Source: Clostridiales bacterium (GTDB lineage Bacteria > Bacillota > Clostridia > Oscillospirales > CAG-272). From it: DNA of 5,224 bases. Position numbers and translations under genes: made by a program. The notes beneath the pieces were generated by a model. It saw nothing but the letters and a program-made list of their open reading frames with translations, made no database searches and was not told where the DNA came from. The stretch covers positions 1 through 5,224 of the forward strand of contig SFNW01000121.1 in NCBI GenBank assembly GCA_004554105.1, read 5' to 3'. This document shows positions 1 through 5,224 of this stretch, one piece after another. How positions within the stretch are numbered: the first letter of the stretch is position 1; each line of letters begins with the position of its first letter.

Positions 1-168
1 AAAAGAAAATATAAAAAATCAGAAAGAAATTTTTTAAAATTTAGGTTTTTTCAAGTTTGTGTCTGCCGGTAAAAATGCTTGCTTTTCGGAACTTTTGAAG
101 CATATACGGAAAAATTGCACAGATTTGAGAAGAGACGTACAAAAAAATAACACAAAACTCCGAAACGG
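1..168. other. AT-rich intergenic region, no gene seen
   Basis: This stretch is strongly A/T-rich and differs sharply in composition from the gene that follows. The plus frame open from base 1 to the stop at 70-72 would encode only 23 residues, dominated by Lys and Phe, so it is not convincing as the tail of an upstream gene. A 7-bp A/T-only palindrome (27-33 with 36-42) and a 6-bp inverted repeat ATGCTT/AAGCAT (75-80 with 98-103) are present, but neither has the G/C-rich stem plus T-run of an intrinsic terminator. An A-rich tract at 141-157 lies about 47-63 bases upstream of the predicted transcription start and could act as an UP element. No small ORF with a ribosome-binding site was seen. 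Confidence 0.6.
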
Positions 169-197
169 TTGACATTTTTGCACAAAGAGACTAAAAT
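169..197 (+). promoter_or_regulatory. Sigma-A (sigma-70) type promoter
   Basis: A perfect -35 hexamer TTGACA (169-174) is followed after exactly 17 bases by a near-consensus -10 hexamer TAAAAT (192-197). Transcription would start near 204, giving a leader of about 46 bases before the ATG at 250. An A-rich tract upstream (141-157) may add UP-element strength. The match suggests strong housekeeping-sigma transcription of the large surface-protein gene. No extended -10 TGn is present. Confidence 0.8.
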
Positions 198-208
198 TAG
201 AGCAGAAA

Positions 209-227
209 TGTATTGTCTTGCAATACA
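209..227 (+). promoter_or_regulatory. Perfect inverted repeat / stem-loop at the 5' end of the leader
   Basis: TGTATTG (209-215) and CAATACA (221-227) are perfect reverse complements separated by the 5-base loop TCTTG. The element begins about five bases after the predicted transcription start and ends 7 bases before the ribosome-binding site, so the hairpin would leave that site free. It could be an mRNA-stabilising 5' hairpin or, read as DNA, a 19-bp dyad operator just downstream of the promoter. The sequence alone does not decide between these. The stem has only two G-C pairs, so it is weak as RNA. Confidence 0.45.
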
Positions 228-234
228 AATTTTT

Positions 235-241
235 GAAGGAG
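235..241 (+). promoter_or_regulatory. Strong ribosome-binding site fixing the start at 250
   Basis: GAAGGAG lies 8 bases upstream of the ATG at 250. This decides the start, because an in-frame ATG also exists at 208. That one would fall only a few bases from the predicted transcription start, has no Shine-Dalgarno sequence, and would add 14 residues in front of a signal peptide that looks complete from 250. Confidence 0.85.
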
Positions 242-249
242 TGTGCAAC

Positions 250-336
250 ATGCAAAAGAAAGTTTTGAGCATGATCCTTGTCCTCTGTATGCTGCTCGGT
301 CTGTTCCCGTATACGGTTCTGGGAACGGCTGCCGCA
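250..336 (+). other. Sec signal peptide (residues 1-29)
   Basis: The N-terminus begins MQKK, followed by a hydrophobic core from Val5 to about Phe19, and ends in a small-residue stretch Thr26-Ala27-Ala28-Ala29 before Asn30. An A-x-A type signal peptidase I site after Ala29 is the likely cleavage point. The mature protein would start at the Asn-Ser-Ser segment just before the first beta-rich domain. Cys13 lies inside the hydrophobic core, preceded by Leu-Val-Leu, so it is not a lipobox. Confidence 0.85.
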
Positions 337-3300
337 AACAGCAGCGCAGAGTACACGGTGATCTCCACTGCGGACGAACTCATCGCACTGATGGGCGACT
401 CCTCGAGGTGGTCGGGGAACTATCGCCTCGGCGATAATATCGACCTGACCGGAAAGACCGGACAGGCACCGATCGGTGACGATACGGTTCCGTTTACCGG
501 TATTTTCGACGGTAATAAAAAGTCGATTTCGGGCATTGCCATTACCGTGGCCGACCATAAGGGCGTCGGTCTGTTCGGTATTATTCGTGACGCCGAAATC
601 CGTGACCTGACCGTTTCGGGTAAAGTCACGGTCACGGGTGCAAACTTCAGCGGCGGTCTGATCGGTGCAATCACCGGCAACGCGACGGTTGAAAACTGCG
701 TCAATAACATTACGCTGGATGCGGTTTCTCGTATCGGCGGTATTGTCGGCGGCATTGTCCTGAACAATGCGCTCGGCACGGCGGCGGGCACCGAGCTTGA
801 TGCAACCGCTACGGCAACCGTTGTGATTCGCAACTGCGTCAACAACGGCAAGATTACCGGCACTTCCGCCCGCGTGGGCGGCGTTGTCGGTGCGGTTTCG
901 TTCGGTAAAGTCGGTACGCGTAACGCAACGATTGAAAACTGCACCAACAACGGCGAACTGGTTAAAGGTACCGAAGCGGTCGGCGGTATTATCGGTCTCG
1001 TTGATACCACGATTGCCGGCTCCGACCTGACGGTTAAGGGCTGCGTGAACACCGGTGCCGTTGTCGGCACAAAAGCTTCCGCAACGCTTGTCGGCGGTAT
1101 CGTCGGCAGAACCACACTGACGGACGCAGGTACGAGTGCCGTAACGGTTACCGAGTGCATGAACAGCGGCGCGATTTCCGCACCGGCGCAGGTCGGCGGT
1201 ATCGTCGGTTACACTTATAAGAAGGGCGCGACGATTACCAAGTGCTATAACACCGGCTCGGTTACCGCTACCGGTACGGCAAAGGGCGGCGCAGACGCGG
1301 GCGGTATTCTCGGCCTTGCCAACACGGCGACGGTTGAAAACTGCATCAACACGGGCGCAATCGTCGGCACGCAAAACAAGTTTGTCGGCGGTATCGTCGG
1401 CAGAGCTGCAAGCACCAACACGTTCCGTTATAATTATAACGCCGGCACGACGGACGGCAGTGTTGCCGCCAACAACCACGCAATCATCGGTAACCGGGGT
1501 ACCGGTACGGTGACTTACAAATACAACTACTACACCGCGGGCGGCACGGATGCGGCAGGTACTGCGATTGCCGCTGCGGACATCGCCGACTCGAGCAAGT
1601 ATACCGGCTTTGACGTAACAATTTGGACCTTTACGACGAACGGTCCCGAATTGACGGTCTTCCATGAGCACGTTGACGCAAACGGCGACGGCTCGTGCGA
1701 CAGCTGCGGCTTTAACGCTTCCTGCACGCACCCGACGACCGAGCTCGAAGTCCTGACGCCTGCGACCTGCGCTACAACGGGCGTCGGCAGAGAGACCTGC
1801 ACGGTCTGCGGCAACATTGAGGATGTTGTTCTTCCGATCAATCCCGCCAACCATGTTTCCGAGCTGACACTCTCGCTGGTTGACGGTAAGATCGTTTACA
1901 CTTGCGCGTGCGGCTTGGCCTATGCCGAAACGACCGCCCCGGTCTCTACGGTTTATGTAGCCGCAGACGGCGTCAAGGTACTGCCGACTGCAACGGCAGG
2001 CACTTCGGAAAATCCGTTCGGCAACTTTGACTTTGCGATGCAGTATGCCGGACTGATGGCTTCCGCAAACGGCGCGGCGACGGTTGTTATTAAGGACAGC
2101 ATTACGGTTCCCGCAACTTACGAAACGCCCGCATACACGGGCACGGTTACGGTCACCGGCGGAACGATGATTCTCGGCGGTGCCAGCACCTTCAAGATGA
2201 ACGGTGCGATGACCTTCAGAGACATCAGCTTCAATGTTGACAAGGCGGGCGGCGGCGCGTATCTCTATGCGCAGAACCACAAGCTCGTCATGGACACCGG
2301 CATCAAGATGATTAACGCCGGCACGGTCTCCAAGAGCGACATGACCATCAATGCCGTAAAGATGTATGTTGTCGGTGGCTTTGAGCGTGAAGATACGGTG
2401 ACCGATACATTGAATACCGACGTCACGGTTCGTTCGGGCGAATACTGGTTCATCGGCGGCGGCAGCCGCTGCAAGAGCGGCACGATGACGGTTGAGGGCA
2501 CGACCAAGGTTACGATCGGCACGGTCAACAATACCGACACGCTGAAGTCTGCATGGCTGAATACCTTCTCGCTCGGTTCCGAGCATGTCGGCGCGGCCGG
2601 GCTGAAGGGTACGATGATCTTTGACGGTGCGATTGACGTCGTAGCGTATAACATTGTCAACCAGAACGGCGGCGGCGCGGAATACGACCGTACGGTGGAT
2701 ATCGTTCTGATGGGCGACATCAACCCCACTTACACCAACGCAATTGACGTTACCGGTTCTACGGCAGTTAAGGGCTGCGCAGTTGACGTTTATGTCGACG
2801 AGCGCGTTGATACCGCTGTAGCCGATGCGGACGTCTTCTACGGCAACAGTGCGGATCCGTCGCTTGCTACCCTCGAGCTTGTTGTAAACAAGTACACCTA
2901 TGCGCAGTACTGCCTCAACTATCTGAACGGACACGTTGATGCAGACACGAATGATGCCTGCGACATCTGCGGCGCTTCCATGCAGTGCGATCACCCGGAT
3001 GCTGCACTGGAGTACAGGACGATTATTGAAGCGACCTGCTCGACGGAAGGCTCGCAGGAGGTTTGGTGCACGAAGTGCGGCAAGCAGCTTCCGAACGTCA
3101 CGCTTGACAAAGACCCTGCAATCCATACCGGACTTCAGTACCAATATAATGAAACCAACAAAAACTATGATCTCGTTTGCACGGCTTGCCACGAAATCAT
3201 CTTCGAGGGCTTAGAGGCGCCTGTCGTTTACCTGGACAACTGGCAGAAGGTTGGCTCGGGGGCAGGTCTCACCGAAGATGTCGGTCTGGACACCAACTTC

Positions 3301-5224
3301 GGCACGGACGCGGGCGAACCCGTGTTCACGCTGGAGGAAGCGGTTCGCAGACTGGCGGTGACCGGCGGTACGGTTTACTTCCTTGACCGCTATGTCATTG
3401 ATGCGGATCTCAAACTTCCCGCGTATGAGAAGGAAATTACCTTCACGACGCCTGCCGATGGAAGCGCGACCGGCTTTGTGATTGCCAAGCACGGTGCTGT
3501 TCTTAAGCTCGGCGGGCCGACGAAGTTTGAAAAGCTCGTCTTCAACGGCATTTCCTCGACGCAGAATCCTTCCGATAAGGGTTACTATAACACGCTTGTT
3601 ATTGAAGGCAACTGGAACGACGTCACCTTCGGCGAAGGTCTCGGCACCTTCGGTAACGCATACTTCGTAGCGGGCAAGCAGTATCCCAAAGTAGACGACG
3701 GCGAAGCGAAGAATATTCACCTCGTCTTTACCAAAACGACGGCAAACAAGGTTAAAGTTGTTGAAGACGGCAAGACCGTTGAGAAAGCGGTAACCTTCTT
3801 CGACCGCATTTACCTCGGCGACCGCGTCAAGGAGACCGGCATTACCGTTTCCAACAAGACCGTAACTGCGGACTTTGTCGCAAGTACGACGGCTATCAAC
3901 GTCTATGCCGGCACGACCAGCACTGCCGCGCAGAATGCGCAGATGGTCAACTGCTCGACGACGATGAACTTCTATGCCAACGCTTACATTCAGTATATCC
4001 GCAGCGGCGACGGCAACACGGCAGGCGCCGGCACGGCATACCTCGATAACCTGACGGTTAACCTCTACGACAGCTCGCGCATTATGGCAGCCTTTGTTCC
4101 GAGAAACGTTCGCAACCTGACGCTGAACATTTCCGGCACTGCGGACGGGCGCACGCTGTACAACCCGAAGCAGTTCGGTCTCATCGAGCTGAGCTCCGGC
4201 TATCTTGCATCCGAAAACTACACCGGCAATGAAACCCTGACGATGAACTACACCACGCATTCGTTTGCGGCAGGCGTTGCGGCGCCCAGCTATTCGGAGC
4301 CGTATACGGTTACCTCGAACATTGTCGATGAGTGCGTATGGAACGACGGCGAAATCACGACGCCCGCAACGCCCGAGGCAGCCGGCGTTAAGACCTACAC
4401 CTGCACGGTTTGCGGCGCGACCAAGACCGAATCGGTTCCCTTCAACTGCACCGATCATAACTACATTGTAAAAGCAGACGGCACTTACTACTGCACGGTT
4501 TGCAGCGCGACCTTCACCGAGCTTCCCGTAAGCGAGCTGACGCTGGCAGCAGCGCCTGCAACCTATACGGACGGTAAGGCGATTGTTAACCTCAAGCTGA
4601 CCTCGGCTGCGTTCTGGGGTGTTCGCTTCAAGGTTACCGCGCCCGAAGGCTTCACGCTTGACAGCGTTGTTTCCACGCTGCCCGAAGCGGCAGAAGGCGA
4701 CGGCACCGGCACGGGTCTCTCCTTTATCCGTGACGGCGAATCCATGGCGATCCTCGGCTTCTCCACCAATCCGGTTAACACGGCACTGGATCAGGTCGTT
4801 CTCACGCTGACCTACACGGTTGCGGATACGGTCGACACCTCGGTTGCACAAATCGTTGACGTCGATATCGTTGAGGCGGTCAAAGTCGGCGAAGGCGAAA
4901 TTGCCGACGTTGAAATTGCCGCAACGGCAGTCGGCGCGGAAGTCACGGCAGCCGCACACACGCATGAGTATGTAGCAACGGTCACCAAGGAAGCAACCTG
5001 CGGCGCAGACGGCGTCAGAACCTACACCTGCTCGGTCTGCGGCGACAGCTACACCGAAGCGATTCCCGCAACCGGTGAGCATACCTACACCTCCGAAGTC
5101 ACCAAGGAAGCAACCTGTGTTGAAGCCGGCGAAATGACCCACACTTGCTCGGTTTGCGGTCACAGCTACACCGAGCCGATTCCGGCAACCGGCAAGCATA
5201 CCTTTGGCGAGTGGGTTGAGACGA
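250..5224 (+). CDS. Giant secreted modular surface protein (GLUG repeats, Cys/His modules, beta-rich blocks, cohesin-like domain), 3'-partial
   Basis: The frame is open from ATG 250 to the window end, giving 1658 residues without a stop; the C-terminus is missing. Residues 1-29 form a Sec signal peptide. Then come a GLUG repeat domain (35-432), Cys/His modules (472-556, 895-981, 1361-1424) alternating with two related beta-rich blocks (564-892, 991-1357), a cohesin-like domain (1428-1561) and 39-residue Cys/His tandem repeats from 1572. Composition is rich in Thr, Gly, Val, Ala and Asn, typical of extracellular beta proteins. GLUG and such Cys-rich repeats are known from large surface proteins of gut Firmicutes. 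No catalytic motif is visible, so an adhesin, binding or scaffold role is inferred. The gene has its own promoter and no visible partner. Codon choice is strongly biased: one TTA (residue 988), no CTA, no TCA. Existence of the gene is near certain; its function is unknown. Confidence 0.95.
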   Translation, partial: MQKKVLSMILVLCMLLGLFPYTVLGTAAANSSAEYTVISTADELIALMGDSSRWSGNYRLGDNIDLTGKTGQAPIGDDTVPFTGIFDGNKKSISGIAITVADHKGVGLFGIIRDAEIRDLTVSGKVTVTGANFSGGLIGAITGNATVENCVNNITLDAVSRIGGIVGGIVLNNALGTAAGTELDATATATVVIRNCVNNGKITGTSARVGGVVGAVSFGKVGTRNATIENCTNNGELVKGTEAVGGIIGLVDTTIAGSDLTVKGCVNTGAVVGTKASATLVGGIVGRTTLTDAGTSAVTVTECMNSGAISAPAQVGGIVGYTYKKGATITKCYNTGSVTATGTAKGGADAGGILGLANTATVENCINTGAIVGTQNKFVGGIVGRAASTNTFRYNYNAGTTDGSVAANNHAIIGNRGTGTVTYKYNYYTAGGTDAAGTAIAAADIADSSKYTGFDVTIWTFTTNGPELTVFHEHVDANGDGSCDSCGFNASCTHPTTELEVLTPATCATTGVGRETCTVCGNIEDVVLPINPANHVSELTLSLVDGKIVYTCACGLAYAETTAPVSTVYVAADGVKVLPTATAGTSENPFGNFDFAMQYAGLMASANGAATVVIKDSITVPATYETPAYTGTVTVTGGTMILGGASTFKMNGAMTFRDISFNVDKAGGGAYLYAQNHKLVMDTGIKMINAGTVSKSDMTINAVKMYVVGGFEREDTVTDTLNTDVTVRSGEYWFIGGGSRCKSGTMTVEGTTKVTIGTVNNTDTLKSAWLNTFSLGSEHVGAAGLKGTMIFDGAIDVVAYNIVNQNGGGAEYDRTVDIVLMGDINPTYTNAIDVTGSTAVKGCAVDVYVDERVDTAVADADVFYGNSADPSLATLELVVNKYTYAQYCLNYLNGHVDADTNDACDICGASMQCDHPDAALEYRTIIEATCSTEGSQEVWCTKCGKQLPNVTLDKDPAIHTGLQYQYNETNKNYDLVCTACHEIIFEGLEAPVVYLDNWQKVGSGAGLTEDVGLDTNFGTDAGEPVFTLEEAVRRLAVTGGTVYFLDRYVIDADLKLPAYEKEITFTTPADGSATGFVIAKHGAVLKLGGPTKFEKLVFNGISSTQNPSDKGYYNTLVIEGNWNDVTFGEGLGTFGNAYFVAGKQYPKVDDGEAKNIHLVFTKTTANKVKVVEDGKTVEKAVTFFDRIYLGDRVKETGITVSNKTVTADFVASTTAINVYAGTTSTAAQNAQMVNCSTTMNFYANAYIQYIRSGDGNTAGAGTAYLDNLTVNLYDSSRIMAAFVPRNVRNLTLNISGTADGRTLYNPKQFGLIELSSGYLASENYTGNETLTMNYTTHSFAAGVAAPSYSEPYTVTSNIVDECVWNDGEITTPATPEAAGVKTYTCTVCGATKTESVPFNCTDHNYIVKADGTYYCTVCSATFTELPVSELTLAAAPATYTDGKAIVNLKLTSAAFWGVRFKVTAPEGFTLDSVVSTLPEAAEGDGTGTGLSFIRDGESMAILGFSTNPVNTALDQVVLTLTYTVADTVDTSVAQIVDVDIVEAVKVGEGEIADVEIAATAVGAEVTAAAHTHEYVATVTKEATCGADGVRTYTCSVCGDSYTEAIPATGEHTYTSEVTKEATCVEAGEMTHTCSVCGHSYTEPIPATGKHTFGEWVET
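352..1545 (+). other. GLUG-type repeat domain (residues about 35-432)
   Basis: The entry segment follows the classic layout of GLUG-containing proteins: an STADEL start, a Y-R-L-x-D-N-I-D-L strand (58-66), PIGDD, F-x-G-x-F-D-G (about 82-88), then GVGLFG before the repeats. Eight GG-[ILV]-[ILV]-G motifs follow at residues 135, 163, 210, 245, 282, 316, 351 and 380, spaced 28-47 residues. Between them lie C-x-N-x-G type motifs with cysteines at 150, 196, 231, 265, 303, 332 and 365; a Tyr (394) takes the cysteine position in the last, degenerate copy. Such repeats are expected to stack as a beta-solenoid. GLUG domains occur in adhesins and surface proteins, where their exact role is poorly defined. 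Confidence 0.85.
652..1440 (+). repeat. GLUG tandem repeats (8 copies, about 35 residues each)
   Basis: Degenerate protein-level repeats alternate a GG[ILV][ILV]G motif with an [EKR]-x-C-x-N-x-G motif; the best copies read GGIVG and ENCxNxG. Copy length varies from 28 to 47 residues, the longest being the 163-210 interval, which carries an Ala/Thr-rich insertion (about residues 177-192). DNA identity between copies is only partial, so this is an old, diverged expansion rather than a fresh one. Confidence 0.85.
1663..1917 (+). other. Cys/His module 1 (residues 472-556)
   Basis: Three sub-elements are visible. The first is H474-V-D-x-N-x-D-G-x-C483-x2-C486-G, whose Asp/Asn pattern resembles a calcium-binding loop fused to a CxxC. 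The second is C492-x-H494-P followed by ATC507-x9-C517-x2-C520-G and ending in LP. The third is H535 followed by a short strand and C552-x-C554-G. The CxxC knuckles and paired His suggest a small metal-binding or zinc-ribbon-like fold, or disulfide-stabilised linkers, after export. This is inference: the motif type is common in gut Firmicutes surface proteins but I cannot name a characterised function. Confidence 0.65.
1939..2925 (+). other. Beta-rich block A, probable beta-helix (residues about 564-892)
   Basis: The block opens with A-P-V-x-x-V-Y-V (563-570), then a G-T-S-E-N-P-F element and a helix-like stretch before VVIKD. This is reminiscent of the entry segment of right-handed beta-helix (pectate-lyase-like) proteins. 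Short Thr/Val/Gly-rich strands follow, for example VTVTGGTMILGG and VTVRSGEYWFIGGG, with MTVEGTTKVTIG later. The order of motifs matches block B (991-1357), so the two look like diverged duplicates. No catalytic residues of a polysaccharide lyase or hydrolase are recognisable. Fold assignment is inferred from the strand pattern only. Confidence 0.5.
2932..3192 (+). other. Cys/His module 2 (residues 895-981)
   Basis: It has the same three-part plan as module 1: H895-V-D-A-D-x-N-D-A-C904-x2-C907-G, then C913-x-H915-P with ATC930-x9-C940-x2-C943-G and LP, then H959 leading to C977-x2-C980-H. The calcium-like loop has lost the Asp-Gly pair of module 1 (N-D-A replaces G-D-G-S). Here the third sub-element keeps a full CxxC. 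The module separates blocks A and B and probably serves as a rigid joint. Confidence 0.65.
3220..4320 (+). other. Beta-rich block B, probable beta-helix (residues about 991-1357)
   Basis: It begins A-P-V-V-Y-L and continues with an F-x-L-E-E-A helix (1026-1031), T-G-G-T-V-Y-F (1038-1044), PAYEKEITF and an L-K-L-G-G-x-T-K-F strand pair, in the same order as block A. Later stretches such as YLDNLTVNLYDSSRI and VRNLTLNISG are regular short strands, as in a stacked solenoid. The block is about 40 residues longer than block A. It carries a single cysteine (1235). The gene's only TTA codon (Leu988, at 3211) lies just ahead of it. No enzymatic motif is recognised. Confidence 0.5.
4330..4521 (+). other. 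Cys/His module 3, variant (residues 1361-1424)
   Basis: It lacks the calcium-like first element of modules 1 and 2. The second element keeps the YTC1385-x2-C1388-G knuckle, but the conserved ATC cysteine is replaced by Pro1375, and Cys1362 sits where a His is expected. The third element is H1403 followed by C1415-x2-C1418. It leads directly into the cohesin-like domain. It is either a degraded copy or one with altered ligands. Confidence 0.6.
4531..4932 (+). other. Cohesin-like beta-sandwich domain (residues about 1428-1561)
   Basis: The segment reads as a beta-sandwich of about 130 residues: an L-T-L-A strand, D-G-K-A-I-V-N-L-K-L-T-S, F-W-G-V-R-F-K-V-T-A-P-E-G-F-T-L, a loop, then A-I-L-G-F-S, Q-V-V-L-T-L-T-Y-T-V and a closing I-A-D-V-E-I strand. 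The order (v-l-x-s then g-v-x-f-x-v-x-x-P-x-g, later i-l-x-f-s and L-x-x-L-x-y-x-v) resembles cohesin and related carbohydrate-binding-type folds of Clostridia. If it is a true cohesin it would bind a dockerin-bearing partner. It could equally be a structural domain of the same fold. It contains no cysteine, unlike the flanking modules. Confidence 0.5.
4963..5224 (+). repeat. 39-residue (117-base) Cys/His tandem repeats, array continues past the window
   Basis: Two complete copies (residues 1572-1610 and 1611-1649) and the start of a third (1650 onward) are present. Each has H-x11-C-x9-C-x2-C at identical spacing: H1572/C1584/C1594/C1597 and H1611/C1623/C1633/C1636. Each ends in I-P-A-T-G-[EK]-H. 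A 20-base stretch is identical between copies (4981-5000 and 5098-5117), an exact 117-base offset, while other positions differ by synonymous and non-synonymous changes. The layout fits a four-ligand metal site per repeat or a disulfide-linked stalk. The total copy number cannot be seen. Confidence 0.85.

Noticed and set aside
27..103. Inverted repeats at 27-42 and 75-103 as a terminator of an upstream gene
   Set aside because: The first is purely A/T and weak; the second has a 6-bp stem with a 17-base loop. Neither is followed by a convincing T-run, and no upstream coding end is visible.
208..210. In-frame upstream ATG as alternative start
   Set aside because: It lies only a few bases after the predicted transcription start, overlaps the inverted repeat, and has no Shine-Dalgarno. 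The ATG at 250 has GAAGGAG at 8-base spacing and begins a normal signal peptide.
277..288. Lipoprotein lipobox around Cys13
   Set aside because: The residue before the cysteine is Leu rather than Gly, Ala or Ser, and the Cys is inside the hydrophobic core, so signal peptidase I cleavage after Ala29 is more likely.
420..1160. 246-residue minus-strand frame and other shorter frames in alternative phases (for example 2265-2729 minus, 2936-3214 plus, 4563-4781 minus)
   Set aside because: All lie wholly inside the verified coding frame and have Pro/Ser/Thr/Val- or Arg-rich shadow composition with no family resemblance.
34..3192. 1052-residue open frame on the minus strand
   Set aside because: It is codon-aligned with the sense gene and open only because the sense frame avoids TTA, CTA and TCA. 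Its translation is a monotonous Arg/Asn/Val/Ala mix with no domain or signal peptide, while the plus strand has a promoter, ribosome-binding site, signal peptide and recognisable repeats.
3211..5199. 662-residue open frame on the minus strand
   Set aside because: Same artefact as the other antisense frame. It ends exactly at the single TTA codon of the sense gene, and its repetitive composition mirrors the sense repeats.
4963..5224. 117-base repeats as a CRISPR or mobile element
   Set aside because: The repeats are in frame, contiguous without spacers, and encode a conserved Cys/His protein unit.

Overview
The window holds one gene. After about 250 bases of AT-rich leader, a single plus-strand reading frame starts at 250 and is still open at the last base (5224), giving at least 1658 residues with no stop seen. 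The organism is probably a gut-type anaerobic Clostridia member (Oscillospirales/Ruminococcaceae-like). This rests on a textbook TTGACA/TAAAAT promoter, a strong GAAGGAG ribosome-binding site, a Firmicutes-style signal peptide, and Cys-rich modules of the type common in large surface proteins of gut Firmicutes. The taxonomic call is inference.

Layout: 1-168 is AT-rich non-coding DNA. A sigma-A type promoter lies at 169-197, a perfect 7-bp inverted repeat sits in the 5' leader at 209-227, and the ribosome-binding site is at 235-241. The protein has a signal peptide (residues 1 to about 29), then a GLUG-type repeat domain (about 35-432), Cys/His module 1 (472-556), beta-rich block A (about 564-892), Cys/His module 2 (895-981), beta-rich block B (about 991-1357), Cys/His module 3 (1361-1424), a cohesin-like beta-sandwich (about 1428-1561), and a tandem array of 39-residue Cys/His repeats from residue 1572 that runs off the window.

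The protein reads as a long extracellular rod in which predicted beta-solenoid blocks alternate three times with small Cys/His-rich modules. No catalytic domain is recognisable. An adhesive, substrate-binding or scaffold role at the cell surface is the most reasonable guess. The anchor (LPXTG, SLH, dockerin or other) would lie beyond the window.

Two very long antisense frames (34-3192 and 3211-5199) are judged to be artefacts of codon bias: the sense gene contains one TTA codon and no CTA or TCA codons in 1658. I found no RNA gene, CRISPR array, insertion sequence or multi-gene system.
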